Below are positions 9,624 to 18,810 of a DNA stretch of 64,000 nucleotides, piece after piece (the stretch's first letter is position 1; each line of letters starts with the position of its first letter). The stretch comes from Neoalteromonas arenosi (GTDB taxonomy: Bacteria; Pseudomonadota; Gammaproteobacteria; Enterobacterales; Alteromonadaceae), in contig NZ_JAUCBP010000013.1 of the NCBI RefSeq assembly GCF_030362855.1, positions 62,001 through 126,000 on the forward strand, read 5' to 3'. The notes beneath the pieces are model-generated. The model ran no database searches and was not told the origin of the DNA. It was given only the letters and a program-made list of their open reading frames with translations. Position numbers and translations under genes: made by a program.

Positions 9624-10943
9624 ATGTCTGTAATCTCTGCTCAGGACAAGCGTTTATTGTTGCTGGCTGCACCAATGATTCTTGCGAATATCACTACGCC
9701 GATATTGGGCATGGTGGATACTGCAGTATTGGGGCACTTGCCATCTGTAGAGGCTTTAGCCGGCGCTTCTATTGGCGCTTTGGTCATAACGCAAATTTAT
9801 TGGGTTTGTGGTTTTCTGAGGATGTCGATTACCGGCCTAAGCGCACAGCAAAAGGGTGCTAAACAACCTTCCGAGCTCGACTATGCAAAGCCATTATTAC
9901 AAGGCGCGTTGCTCGCAGTCGTACTTGGGCTACTCATCATCACAGTGCATCCGTGGGTTGTTCAAGCCACGCAAAGCGTTGCGCAAACCACGGGCTTAAC
10001 TGACCAATTCGTTGCTGATTACATCAGCATACGGGCATTTGGTGCGCCTGCGGCGTTGTTAAACCTAGTCGTGATTGGCTGGTTAATTGGACAGCAGTAC
10101 ACGCGCCAAGTACTAATCTTGCAGGTCGCCGGCAATGTGTTAAACATCGTTTTAAGCATTACATTCGTTTGGCTGCTCAGTTGGGGCGTTAGCGGTGTCG
10201 CAGCAGCAACTGTAGTAGCGGAATGTTTTATGGCGGTTGCAGGGTTTTTTTGGGCAACACGCGGTTTATCGCTAAAAACCGCTCAGCGTGGCTGGTTTGC
10301 AAAATCTGCAATGGTACGTGTTTTCTCACTCAATGCTGCGATGTTTGTACGCAATTTAATGCTGCAACTTTGCCTTGCTTTCATTACCTTTCAGGGCGCA
10401 AGATTAGGCGCACAAACTGCGGCTGTTAATGCGATTTTGATGCAATTCTTTGTATTGATTTCGCTTGGTCTGGACGGTATCGCATATGCAGTGGAAGCGT
10501 TAGTGGGTGAGGCAAAAGGACAACGAAATAGCGCGCGCATCGCGCAGTACACGCAAAGAGGACTTGTTTGGTCTTCAGTTTTTGCAGTTGCTTATAGTAC
10601 TTTTTTTTGGGCCGCCGCTGATTTTATCGTCAGCTTGTTAACCAATAAGCCCGAACTACAGGCCGCTACATCACCTTTTTTGGTTTTGATGGTTGCATTG
10701 CCGTTAATCGCACATTGGTGTTTTCTGTTTGATGGTGTATTCGTAGGTCTTAGCCAAGCAAAGGCGATGCGAAATACCATGGTACTGAGTGCGTTAGGCG
10801 TCTTTTTCCCCATTTGGTGGCTAACCGCCGAATATCAAAATTGGGCTTTGTGGCTGGCTTTTTTGGCGTTTCTAGGGGCTAGAGGGTTAAGTTTGGGATG
10901 GCTTTATTTCAATCGTCAGCAAAGGGATCATTTATTTGATTAG
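9624..10943 (+). CDS. MATE family efflux transporter (DinF-like)
   Basis: A 439-aa inner-membrane protein with about 12 hydrophobic helices. The N-terminal segment PMILANITTPILGMVDTAVL matches the first helix of DinF-type MATE exporters, which use sodium or proton gradients to expel organic cations or oxidants. It lies divergent from the deacetylase gene. Its 3' end overlaps the next, minus-strand gene by 35 bases, tail to tail. The substrate cannot be told from sequence. Confidence 0.9.
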   Translation: MSVISAQDKRLLLLAAPMILANITTPILGMVDTAVLGHLPSVEALAGASIGALVITQIYWVCGFLRMSITGLSAQQKGAKQPSELDYAKPLLQGALLAVVLGLLIITVHPWVVQATQSVAQTTGLTDQFVADYISIRAFGAPAALLNLVVIGWLIGQQYTRQVLILQVAGNVLNIVLSITFVWLLSWGVSGVAAATVVAECFMAVAGFFWATRGLSLKTAQRGWFAKSAMVRVFSLNAAMFVRNLMLQLCLAFITFQGARLGAQTAAVNAILMQFFVLISLGLDGIAYAVEALVGEAKGQRNSARIAQYTQRGLVWSSVFAVAYSTFFWAAADFIVSLLTNKPELQAATSPFLVLMVALPLIAHWCFLFDGVFVGLSQAKAMRNTMVLSALGVFFPIWWLTAEYQNWALWLAFLAFLGARGLSLGWLYFNRQQRDHLFD

Positions 10944-11184
10944 CATCGCGTTGCTCTAGCACCCGAGCAAAGCGATTGGCAAAAATCCCCCAGTAGCCGC
11001 GCATGGAAACTACAAAACCACTAAGCACGACACCTACAGCGGGCCAGTACAAAGCAACTAGGTAACGCTGTGAGGCAATCAATAATAAAACGCCAACAAC
11101 AAAAATGACCATGCCCAAACGAAACTGCAACCAGCTTCGCTTGGGGTTTTGACCTGCTCGATAAAGCCGGTTGCGGAATGACAT
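10909..11184 (-). CDS. Small two-helix membrane protein, unknown function
   Basis: A 91-aa protein with a basic N-terminus, two hydrophobic helices (about residues 25-42 and 47-65) and an acidic C-terminus ending in FADD. I do not recognise a named family. It is likely real because it follows nfuA on the same strand with a 13-base gap, has membrane-protein composition and positive-inside charge, and overlaps the MATE gene only at its end. Confidence 0.55.
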   Translation of the reverse strand: MSFRNRLYRAGQNPKRSWLQFRLGMVIFVVGVLLLIASQRYLVALYWPAVGVVLSGFVVSMRGYWGIFANRFARVLEQRDANQINDPFADD

Positions 11185-11197
11185 AAGTGAGTACTAA

Positions 11198-11776
11198 CTA
11201 GTAGTAAGAATGCTCGCCAGCTTGATGTTCGGTCGCATCTTTCACGCCAGTTAGTTCACCCGCGAATTGCGCGAGCATTTGTTTTTCTATGCCTTCTTTT
11301 AAGGTTACATCAACCATTGAGCAACCGTTACAGCCGCCACCAAACTGGAGTACAGCCACACCGTCTTCGGTGACTTCGATCAGAGAAACATTACCGCCAT
11401 GACTCGCAAGGCCAGGATTGATTTCAGATTCAATCAAGTAATTAATGCGCGCAATTAAAGGGGCATCGTCATCCACTTTACGCGCTTTCGCGTTAGGTGC
11501 CTTAAGGGTTAATTGAGAGCCCATTTGGTCGGTAACGAAGTCAATTTCCGCTTCTTCTAAATAAGGCGCACTTTCCTTATCAACAACTGCATCAAAGCCT
11601 TTGAAATTCAGAGTAATATCATTTTCCTCGACGGCGTCTGGCGGGCAATAAGAAACACCGCATTCCGCGCCAGAAGTTCCCGGATTAACGACGAAAACGC
11701 GAATATTGGTACCCTCAGCTTGTTTAGACAGCAACTTAACGAAGTGCTCTTGGGCTTGTTCAGAAATCGTGATCAT
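11198..11776 (-). CDS. nfuA: Fe-S cluster biogenesis protein NfuA
   Basis: Carrier that receives 4Fe-4S clusters and hands them to apoproteins, important under oxidative or iron stress. The 192-aa protein has an N-terminal degenerate A-type domain and a C-terminal Nfu domain with the cluster ligands in [11 protein letters not shown] (about residues 149-159). I chose the ATG at 11776, preceded by AAGGTGG, over an upstream in-frame start that adds 31 non-conserved residues. nfuA near gntX/comF and bioH matches enterobacterial order, here with an M14 peptidase gene inserted. Confidence 0.95.
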   Translation of the reverse strand: MITISEQAQEHFVKLLSKQAEGTNIRVFVVNPGTSGAECGVSYCPPDAVEENDITLNFKGFDAVVDKESAPYLEEAEIDFVTDQMGSQLTLKAPNAKARKVDDDAPLIARINYLIESEINPGLASHGGNVSLIEVTEDGVAVLQFGGGCNGCSMVDVTLKEGIEKQMLAQFAGELTGVKDATEHQAGEHSYY

Positions 11777-11939
11777 AATATCCACCTTAAAACTGCAATA
11801 CGCACATAATAACAAAATTACCTGAGTAAACCACTCGGGTATTAATGCTTTTTGCCATATTTTATGCACAATCGGCGATCCAAGTTATAGTACTTGCAAT
11901 TATAAGAACCAATCAGCCGACCGACTTGAAGAATTTGGG

Positions 11940-14543
11940 ATGTTTATGAAGTCACTACAGACCCTTCGCAACTGTTGCGCGTACAGCCTTTGTGCGTTAG
12001 CACAAATTACACTATTCACTACCCTGGCACTTCACAGTGTTGCCGCACAAGCTGGCAAACCCGTACACGAATACCTGCCACAAGGTATCGAATACAATAG
12101 TGATGTGCCAGTGCCTTCGAGTGTGTTAGGTGCTCATGTCGGCGAATGGCACGTACGCCCTGACCAGTTGGTCGCTTATATGTACGCGATTGCTGAGGCT
12201 TCTCCACGCGTCACTGTGGTTGAGTATGCCCGCTCCCATGAAAACCGTCCGTTGTTACTATTGCAGATTACATCCCCAGACAATCATGCGCGATTGGATG
12301 AGTTGCAGAAGACGCATATGGAGACGTTGTTAGCTGGCGAAAAGCCAGCGCAAGACGCGCCGCTGGTTATGTACATGGGGTATAGTGTCCACGGTAACGA
12401 GCCGTCAGGCGCAAATGCAGCTTTAGTGATTGCCTATTATTTAGCAGCGGCTAATTCAACCGCTGTCGACACGCTGCTGAATAACAATATTGTACTGTTG
12501 GATCCGGTTCTCAATCCCGATGGCCTTGCACGATTTGCGCATTGGGCGAATATGCACCGCGGCCAAACTTTGACCGCCGATCGCGATCACCGTGAGCATC
12601 AAGAAGGCTGGCCTTCTGGACGGACTAATCACTATTGGTTTGACTTAAATCGCGACTGGCTGTTGCTGACGCACCCTGAGTCACGGGGCAGAATTGCACA
12701 GTATCAAGCATGGCGCCCGCATGTACTGACTGATTTTCACGAGATGGGTACTGATAGCACTTACTTCTTCCAGCCGGGTGTACCAAGCCGTAAAAATCCA
12801 CTGACACCACAGTCGAATGTGACGCTCACTGGTGCATTAGCTGAGTTTCACGCAGCGGCGCTAGACGCGCAGGGCGAGTTGTATTTTACTGAAGAGAGCT
12901 TTGATGATTTTTACTTTGGTAAGGGTTCGACCTATCCGGATGCACATGGCAGCATTGGCATCTTGTTCGAACAAGCCAGTAGCCGCGGACACTTACAAGA
13001 GTCTATCAATGGTGAATTGGCATTTGAGCAAACGATTCAAAATCAGGTGACGACCAGTTTATCGACTTTTGCTGGTGCGCTGGCTAACAAGCAAGCGCTA
13101 TTGGCCTATCAACAGCAGTTCTACAAAGAAACGCAAGACTTGTATAAAGACGATAAAACCACCGGTTATTTAATCGCTGCGAGTGCTGATAACACGCGGA
13201 TGCGCAAAGTCGCTGAGTTTTTGTCGGCGCACAAGATCAACTTTCAGTATTTGCGTGACGACTTTTCAGTTGCTCAGCAACGCTTTGCGAGTGGCAGTAT
13301 TTTCGTACCTACCGACCAAGCGCAATACCGCTTGTTGAAGTCGCTGTTTTCGACGCGTACCAGCTTTGCAGATAATACCTTCTATGACGTGTCTACATGG
13401 AATCTGCCGTATGCATTCGATTTAAACTTTGCCGGTATTGAGCGCAGTGAAAGACGACGCTTGAAGTTAACCGAAGAAGAGCCCGCGTTCAGTCCTCAGC
13501 CGTCGTTAACTGACGCCTATGCCTATGCTTTCGAGTGGCATGACTATCAGTCACCCGCATTGCTGACGCAATTGTTGCGCAAAGGTATCGATGTGCGAGT
13601 TGCAGGTGCGGGTTTCACTGCACAAACCACCGTTGGTATGCACATTTTTAAGCCGGGAAGTGTTGTTGTGCCAATGGGTTTGGAACAGCCGGATGGCGCT
13701 CGCCAAATGCTCACCGAGTTAGCTACTGAGTATCAAATACAAGTACATAACATAACCTCTGGTTTAACGCCTTCGGGTATCGACCTAGGTTCAAGGCAAT
13801 TGCGCAAACTTGAAATGCCGCGCGTGGCAATTGTGGGGGGCTTAGGCACTTCTGAAAATGAAGTAGGGGAGATCTGGCATTTTCTCGATACTCGTTTGCA
13901 CATGCCAGCTTCAATCATCGAAGCCCAGCGCCTTGAGCGTGTCGATCTGAGCCAGTACACGCACCTTATATTTGCTAACGGTAACTATGCCAATATGTCT
14001 GGGTTACTCGCGAGTAATATCGACAAATGGCTCAATGCGGGTGGAGTTTTGATCGGCCAAAAAGCTGGCGTTGATTTATTGATTGAAAGAAATTGGTTAA
14101 ACGCGGAGCTGATGCCTGCCACTGAGGTGGATAAATTGTTCGCCACTAAAGGGTTACAATACAGTGATCGCGAAGCCTTGCTAGCGCGCAAGCGCATTGC
14201 CGGTACGGTATTTATGACTCAAGCGGATTTAACTCACCCTCTCGCATTTGGTTTGGATGATACGCAAATGCCGATGTTTAAGAATAGCAGTCGCGTAGTT
14301 AGACAGCCGCAAGAGCCGTTTTTGGTGCCTTTCAGCTATGTTGAAGCGCCTCTAGCTGCGGGTTATGCAGATCTTAAAATGGCGGATCTAGTCGCAGAGA
14401 CTCCGGCGGTAATTGCGCATAGCTTTGGTCAGGGGCAAGTCATCGGTTTTGTTGATGACATGAATTTTCGCGGTTATTGGTACGGTACCAGTAAGTTGTT
14501 CGCCAATGCCATTTATATGTCGAGCTTAATCCAGACTCGCTAA
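11940..14543 (+). CDS. Exported M14 family zinc carboxypeptidase
   Basis: An 867-aa secreted or periplasmic metallopeptidase. Residues 1-37 form a signal peptide ending SVAAQA. The M14 zinc site is seen in YSVHGNEPSG (HxxE, about residues 149-158), with DLNRDW further on and DFHEMG as a likely third-ligand segment. The roughly 500 residues after the catalytic domain include a stretch (about 625-720) resembling the glutamine-amidotransferase-like fold appended to large M14 proteins. A second ATG two codons downstream is an alternative start. The gene lies divergent from nfuA, and its 3' end overlaps comF by 18 bases. Confidence 0.88.
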   Translation: MFMKSLQTLRNCCAYSLCALAQITLFTTLALHSVAAQAGKPVHEYLPQGIEYNSDVPVPSSVLGAHVGEWHVRPDQLVAYMYAIAEASPRVTVVEYARSHENRPLLLLQITSPDNHARLDELQKTHMETLLAGEKPAQDAPLVMYMGYSVHGNEPSGANAALVIAYYLAAANSTAVDTLLNNNIVLLDPVLNPDGLARFAHWANMHRGQTLTADRDHREHQEGWPSGRTNHYWFDLNRDWLLLTHPESRGRIAQYQAWRPHVLTDFHEMGTDSTYFFQPGVPSRKNPLTPQSNVTLTGALAEFHAAALDAQGELYFTEESFDDFYFGKGSTYPDAHGSIGILFEQASSRGHLQESINGELAFEQTIQNQVTTSLSTFAGALANKQALLAYQQQFYKETQDLYKDDKTTGYLIAASADNTRMRKVAEFLSAHKINFQYLRDDFSVAQQRFASGSIFVPTDQAQYRLLKSLFSTRTSFADNTFYDVSTWNLPYAFDLNFAGIERSERRRLKLTEEEPAFSPQPSLTDAYAYAFEWHDYQSPALLTQLLRKGIDVRVAGAGFTAQTTVGMHIFKPGSVVVPMGLEQPDGARQMLTELATEYQIQVHNITSGLTPSGIDLGSRQLRKLEMPRVAIVGGLGTSENEVGEIWHFLDTRLHMPASIIEAQRLERVDLSQYTHLIFANGNYANMSGLLASNIDKWLNAGGVLIGQKAGVDLLIERNWLNAELMPATEVDKLFATKGLQYSDREALLARKRIAGTVFMTQADLTHPLAFGLDDTQMPMFKNSSRVVRQPQEPFLVPFSYVEAPLAAGYADLKMADLVAETPAVIAHSFGQGQVIGFVDDMNFRGYWYGTSKLFANAIYMSSLIQTR

Positions 14544-15227
14544 CGCTATACAGATAGCCCAAATTTCGATGATGAGATTTGGGTTAGCGGCAAGAATTGC
14601 TTTACGCATGGCATGCATGGTTGCACCCGTGGTGACAACGTCGTCAAACAATGCAATATGCGTAATGTGCGAGGGTAATACAGCGCAGCTAAACGAGTCT
14701 GCGACGTTTGCAAGCCGCTGATCGCGTCCAAGTTGCACTTGTGCCGTGGTGTGCCGAACGCGTTGTAGGCTGTTCAGGCGACACTCTAGTTCTAGTTGGT
14801 CAGCAACGCTTATTGCTATTTCAACCGTTTGATTGAATTGACGCTGTAGATAGCGAGTAGGGTACAATGGCGTAGGGATGATGCATTGGGGTAATGCGTG
14901 TTGGCGTCCTCTCAGGCTGTCGCTAAAACAATTGGCCAGCGCTTCAGCGCAGCTAAGCCGTTTCTGAAATTTTAATTCAGTGATCATTTTTGCCAATGGG
15001 TATTCGTAGTCACCAATCGCGTGAACACGATGAAAACTATGCGGCTTTAATGCACTGGCTACTTTCGGCCAACGCATCAAATTAAAGCCGTATGCGCGAT
15101 GAGCAAACTTAGCTATTGCGTCTCGACAATGTGAGCAGGGGAGTTGCTGACAATTGCACAGGCAAAGCATGCACTGCTGGGGCACCAGCTTAGCCAGTTT
15201 GTGACCGAGTTTTGCTAATCGAAACAC
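14526..15227 (-). CDS. gntX: ComF/GntX family phosphoribosyltransferase-like protein
   Basis: A 233-aa protein of the ComF family. Four N-terminal Cys (CMLCLCNC, then CSHC, about residues 19-38) form a zinc-finger-like element, and the PRPP-binding loop is visible as FDDVVTTGATMHAM (about residues 196-209). In naturally competent bacteria ComF supports DNA uptake; in E. coli the gene beside bioH is called gntX and its role is uncertain. The start is one base from the divergent bioH open frame, so the two genes share a very short promoter region. No competence cluster is near. Confidence 0.85.
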   Translation of the reverse strand: MFRLAKLGHKLAKLVPQQCMLCLCNCQQLPCSHCRDAIAKFAHRAYGFNLMRWPKVASALKPHSFHRVHAIGDYEYPLAKMITELKFQKRLSCAEALANCFSDSLRGRQHALPQCIIPTPLYPTRYLQRQFNQTVEIAISVADQLELECRLNSLQRVRHTTAQVQLGRDQRLANVADSFSCAVLPSHITHIALFDDVVTTGATMHAMRKAILAANPNLIIEIWAICIALASLD

Positions 15228-15255
15228 TTTGAAAACACCAAGGAAATTGTTAACT

Positions 15256-16077
15256 GTGATTTTTTATGAATCTTCGCACAGTCAGTCGCCGCTAATCAGC
15301 CGTACATATGGTGCAGAAAATCCGAATGCAGTGGACACTGATAAACCCGTCCTTGTGATGCTTCATGGTTGGGGGCTAAATAGCGGGGTTTGGCACTCGG
15401 TGATCCCGCTTTTAGCCGAGCACTTTACCGTTATCTCCATTGATTTACCGGGCTTTGGGACAAACAGCAGACAGCTTCCAAAAGACTATAGTTTGGCGCA
15501 TATCAGTGAGTGGGTCAGTGCCTGTATTCCAATGGCGAGCATAGTGTTGGGATGGTCGATGGGCGGGCTTGTTGCTCAGCACATAGCCTTACAAGCACCC
15601 GAAAAAGTTAAACGTCTAGTAACGGTGGCATCAACACCGTGTTTTGAACAAAAGGCTGACTGGCATGGAATAAAGCCTAACGTGCTGAATGCTTTTGAAC
15701 AGCAGTTAGAAGCCGATTTTGGTAAAACGCTTGCGCGTTTTTTGGCTATTCAAGCACTTGGTAGCCCAAGCGCCAAAGCTGATATTAAACAGATCCAGCG
15801 CCATGTACGTAAATTTTCGGCGCCCTCGCCCGTGGCGTTGTTAGCGGGGTTGCAATTGTTGTCTAGCGTTGATTTGCGCCACACAATTGCTTCGATAAGC
15901 TGTCCGACACTGCGTATTTATGGGCGTCTTGATTCACTTGTTCCTGCCGATGGTATTCCTCTAATTCAAGCATTACAGCCAGATTGTGTGTCGAAAATCA
16001 TTCAACACGCAGCGCATGCTCCGTTTATTTCTCATCCGCGCGAGTGGGTTGAGCTGATCGTTGAGTTTGGTACTTAG
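15256..16077 (+). CDS. bioH: Pimeloyl-ACP methyl ester carboxylesterase BioH
   Basis: Alpha/beta hydrolase that releases the pimeloyl chain from its methyl ester for biotin synthesis. The catalytic Ser lies in GWSMGG, the oxyanion region is HGWGLNSGVW, and the late Asp (RLDSLVP) and His (HAAHAPFI) are present. I chose the GTG at 15256 because CAAGGA stands 11 bases upstream; a TTG at 15229 would extend the frame by nine residues without a ribosome site. This gives 273 aa against about 256 in E. coli. Placement beside comF supports BioH over a generic esterase. Confidence 0.85.
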   Translation: MIFYESSHSQSPLISRTYGAENPNAVDTDKPVLVMLHGWGLNSGVWHSVIPLLAEHFTVISIDLPGFGTNSRQLPKDYSLAHISEWVSACIPMASIVLGWSMGGLVAQHIALQAPEKVKRLVTVASTPCFEQKADWHGIKPNVLNAFEQQLEADFGKTLARFLAIQALGSPSAKADIKQIQRHVRKFSAPSPVALLAGLQLLSSVDLRHTIASISCPTLRIYGRLDSLVPADGIPLIQALQPDCVSKIIQHAAHAPFISHPREWVELIVEFGT

Positions 16078-16148
16078 GCGTTTGCTGGCTATAGCGTACG
16101 GTTATAAAAAGTTACTACTTCATAGCCAATCAAACTTGCTTGAGGGTT

Positions 16149-16174
16149 TAAAAATTAACCAATTTACCCGATAA
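16149..16174 (+). promoter_or_regulatory. Possible FliA (sigma-28) type promoter
   Basis: TAAA at 16149-16152, a 14-base spacer and CCCGATAA at 16167-16174 resemble the flagellar sigma-28 consensus (TAAA, about 15 bases, GCCGATAA). The predicted start lies about 20-25 bases before the ATG of the flagellar-rod-like gene at 16204. The spacer is one base short of the common length. Confidence 0.5.
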
Positions 16175-16203
16175 TGTAATAGAGGTAGCGTGAGGGTAAA
16201 TGT

Positions 16204-16536
16204 ATGCCAATTGATACTGGGTACAATGTTAATTCTGCAATTTTGTCAGGCCAGTTTGGGTTGCAGCGGGCGTCTGAGGGGATCACTCAGGCTTCCTTAA
16301 ATCTTGCCCAGCGTGTGGCGCAGCAGGATGTTGCTGAAAATGGGCCGGCGGGTGTGTTGTTAAACGCCGCAGAACAACAGATCGGCAACACGCGCAATTT
16401 ACTCCCATCAGGCGGAGATTCCGTCACCACCGATTTATTGTCGCTGCAAATCAACGCGCGCAACGCTCAGGCGTCTGCCGCCGTTGTTGATCGTGCCGAT
16501 GAAACGGTCGGTCGAATCATCGATATCTTCGCCTAA
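16204..16536 (+). CDS. Small flagellar rod/hook-like protein
   Basis: A 110-aa protein with a polar N-terminus followed by a helical segment, and a C-terminal region ending in repeated small residues and ETVGRIIDIF. The pattern of a short N-terminal helix, a Q/N-rich centre and a C-terminal helix resembles the ends of flagellar axial proteins such as FlgB/FlgC, but the large flagellar apparatus is absent from the window. GAGGG stands seven bases before the ATG and a sigma-28-like promoter lies just upstream. The next gene follows after 12 bases, so the two are likely co-transcribed. Exact function unknown. Confidence 0.6.
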   Translation: MPIDTGYNVNSAILSGQFGLQRASEGITQASLNLAQRVAQQDVAENGPAGVLLNAAEQQIGNTRNLLPSGGDSVTTDLLSLQINARNAQASAAVVDRADETVGRIIDIFA

Positions 16537-16548
16537 TGGAAATCTAGA

Positions 16549-17517
16549 ATGAATATCGTGACGCCAATTCCCACCGGTATCGTGTTTACCAACACGAACC
16601 TCAACACCGAGTCCGCTCGGCGGGAGAATTTGGCGCGCGAAACGATTCCGCAAACCTCAGCCAATGAAAATTCTGAGGCAAAAGCGGGTTTAGGGTCTGA
16701 GTCTGATCGGCTGCGCAATCCGGGGCAGCCAGCGAGTCCTTTGGTCTACGAGCGTCCTCAACCAAACCAAAATCCCACTGCGCAGATTTTCGGCGACAAC
16801 TCTAATGCTAATCCAGATAACGCCAACCAAGAAAGCGCTGGACGCGAGAGTGCGGAGCAGCGTCAACAAGAGCAGCAAGAGCAGGCTGAACAGCTTGAAA
16901 TTCAACAGCTACAGCAGCGCGACCAAGAAGTCAGATCCCATGAACAAGCTCACGCCTCTGTGGGCGGGCAATATGCTGGTTTGCCGGTTTATGAGTATGA
17001 AACAGGCCCAGACGGCAAGCGTTATGCGGTTGGTGGCGAAGTATCTATAGATATTGGCGAGGAAATTACTCCTGATGAAACGTTGCGCAAGATGTTGCAA
17101 GTTAAGGCTGCAGCTTTAGCACCGGCTGAGCCTTCACCACAAGATTTGCGTGTAGCCAGTGAAGCGAGTCAGCGCGCATTTGAAGCGCGTAGTGAACTCA
17201 ACGAACAACGTGCCGAGGAACTGCAACAAGCCGTTGAACAGCGCCGTTCAGGCGAGTCATCAACGCCGGGTGTAGAACCCGAAATCCCGGATTTGGACGA
17301 TATCGTCGACGCAATCGATATTACAATTCCAGAGCGCTCGCTCGACGCCAATGGGCTTGGCGCTAGCGCTGCAGTGGAAAAAGAACAGCTAAACGAAAAT
17401 CCTGAGACTGCACAGTTGCAACAGTCTGAAGCAATACTGCAGCGGGTGAATGTGATTCAAAATACCTATCAGAATATAGCCACGCCCACGGCGCTTAATT
17501 TTTCAGCTACAGCCTAG
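16549..17517 (+). CDS. SprA-related putative metalloprotease-like protein (PF12118 type)
   Basis: A 322-aa protein with a long Gln/Glu/Asn-rich low-complexity region (about residues 60-125) followed by a conserved core. The core has SHEQAHASVGGQYAGLPVY (about residues 128-146), containing an HExxH-like HEQAH, and then YETGPDGKRYAVGGEV, which I recognise as the SprA-related family. The C-terminal third is again acidic and Gln-rich. There is no clear signal peptide. Protease activity is suggested only by the HExxH pattern. It is the second gene after the sigma-28-like promoter. Confidence 0.75.
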   Translation: MNIVTPIPTGIVFTNTNLNTESARRENLARETIPQTSANENSEAKAGLGSESDRLRNPGQPASPLVYERPQPNQNPTAQIFGDNSNANPDNANQESAGRESAEQRQQEQQEQAEQLEIQQLQQRDQEVRSHEQAHASVGGQYAGLPVYEYETGPDGKRYAVGGEVSIDIGEEITPDETLRKMLQVKAAALAPAEPSPQDLRVASEASQRAFEARSELNEQRAEELQQAVEQRRSGESSTPGVEPEIPDLDDIVDAIDITIPERSLDANGLGASAAVEKEQLNENPETAQLQQSEAILQRVNVIQNTYQNIATPTALNFSATA

Positions 17518-17595
17518 TCTCGCAACTAGCATTGCCGTTAGATAGCGCTCGGTTTACACTACCGTCGCTATTCAGTAATGAGCGCAAGGACAGCA

Positions 17596-17919
17596 ATGGG
17601 TTTTGAAGTGAGTTTCTTTTTAATTGATGTGTTTTTCACAACCATTACCTTGTTTATTGCCTCCAAACTGTCTTTTATCAAGATCGAGTTCAAAGTACTT
17701 ATTCCGATCGTGGCCATTGTTACATTAGTGTCCCTGCTTCCCTACATCGGCTGGATACTGAGTATTATTGCGTTCTGCTATATGGTTATACGCGTCAGTG
17801 ATGCCGAGTTAATCGATTGTTTTTGGGTTGTGTTGTTCGCCAAATTAGTTGCCATTGGAGCGGCATTAATCTTGGGTGTGCTGGGCGTGAATGTCAGTAT
17901 CTTTTTAGGACCTCAGTAG
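17596..17919 (+). CDS. Hypothetical membrane protein with three to four helices
   Basis: A 107-aa very hydrophobic protein with predicted helices at about residues 5-25, 33-65 (probably two, broken near a Pro) and 80-103. I do not recognise a family. The ATG at 17596 is preferred over one at 17578 because AAGGA stands five bases before it. The gene ends one base before the RNA methyltransferase start, so they are probably co-transcribed. Confidence 0.6.
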   Translation: MGFEVSFFLIDVFFTTITLFIASKLSFIKIEFKVLIPIVAIVTLVSLLPYIGWILSIIAFCYMVIRVSDAELIDCFWVVLFAKLVAIGAALILGVLGVNVSIFLGPQ

Positions 17920-17920
17920 C

Positions 17921-18427
17921 GTGACTCAACACTGTGTATCGATTGGATTGTGTAACCCAAAATCTGCAACTAATGTCGCATCGATTTTACGTGCGTGCGG
18001 TTGCTATGGCGCCTCATCGGTGTTTTATACCGGTCAACGGTTTGGCTACGCCAAACAGTACAACCCCGACACTCAGAACATGCGCGCGGTAATACCTACC
18101 GTAGGTGTGGATGATTTGCTGGCCTATAAACCTAAAGGGGCAAGCATTGTTACCATAGAGCTTGTCGACGGGGCTATTCCGCTGCCCGAATTCACCCATC
18201 CAGACAATGCGTTTTACATCTTTGGGCCTGAAGATGGTTCGGTTGAACAAGAGGTTATCGACGCTTCAGACCATGTTGTTTACATCCCTACGTTTAACAG
18301 TATGAATTTAGCGGCGACGGCAAATGTGGTACTGTATGACCGCTTGGCTAAGTCTCAATTTGATCGGTCTTCAGCGCTAATAGCCAGCAGTAAAGATAAT
18401 AACAACAACCGTCAATGGCGGGGTTGA
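17921..18427 (+). CDS. SpoU/TrmH family RNA 2'-O-methyltransferase
   Basis: A 168-aa SPOUT-class methyltransferase that would transfer a methyl from S-adenosylmethionine to a ribose 2'-OH in RNA. Motif 1 is seen in NPKSATNVASILRACGCYGAS (N and R conserved), motif 2 in FYIFGPEDGSV, and motif 3 in VYIPTFNSMNLAATANVVLYD, which form the knot. It lacks the N-terminal substrate-binding domain of full-length TrmH/RlmB. Target RNA unknown. Start is GTG at 17921. Confidence 0.88.
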   Translation: MTQHCVSIGLCNPKSATNVASILRACGCYGASSVFYTGQRFGYAKQYNPDTQNMRAVIPTVGVDDLLAYKPKGASIVTIELVDGAIPLPEFTHPDNAFYIFGPEDGSVEQEVIDASDHVVYIPTFNSMNLAATANVVLYDRLAKSQFDRSSALIASSKDNNNNRQWRG

Positions 18428-18433
18428 TCCAAT

Positions 18434-18451
18434 ACCCGAAACTACTCGGGT
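18434..18451. terminator. Weak hairpin between convergent RNA methyltransferase and yheV
   Basis: ACCCGA (18434-18439) and TCGGGT (18446-18451) form a 6-bp stem with a 6-nt loop followed by TTTAAA on the plus strand. It overlaps the last codons of yheV, so it may only reflect coding sequence. Confidence 0.35.
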
Positions 18452-18648
18452 TTAAATACGCCTATCACGTCAGCGCTACCTTTTGCAGCGACAGAAACTT
18501 CGGACTTAGCTTGTGATTGATGATAGCCACACTTAACGCATTCCATCTTTTCTACGTTGTGTTCAAAATAAAGCATAAGCGTGTCTTGAGCACGACACTT
18601 GGGACACGTAGCGCCAGCGATGAAGCGCTTTTTGGTTTTTTGTGACAT
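18442..18648 (-). CDS. yheV: YheV family zinc-ribbon protein
   Basis: A 68-aa protein with two Cys-x2-Cys knuckles, CPKC (about residues 15-18) and CVKC (about 37-40), forming a small zinc ribbon, and a basic KKRF N-terminus. This matches the YheV family (DUF2387), whose function is unknown. The ATG at 18648 is chosen because AGAGGTG stands shortly upstream; the open frame continues 19 codons further without conserved sequence. It is found near yheSTU as in enterobacteria. Confidence 0.85.
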   Translation of the reverse strand: MSQKTKKRFIAGATCPKCRAQDTLMLYFEHNVEKMECVKCGYHQSQAKSEVSVAAKGSADVIGVFKPE

Positions 18649-18810
18649 TAAACTACACACCTCTTTGTTGGCTCGATATTGTACTCTTACTGACAAAATT
18701 AACATAGCGATCGATTTACAGTAGAAATCGAAAAAGGAGATTTCTGCGCGAGTTCGCCTATATCTTCTATACTTAGGCCTAATCTCTTCAACAAGGAAGC
18801 GGCGGCATAC

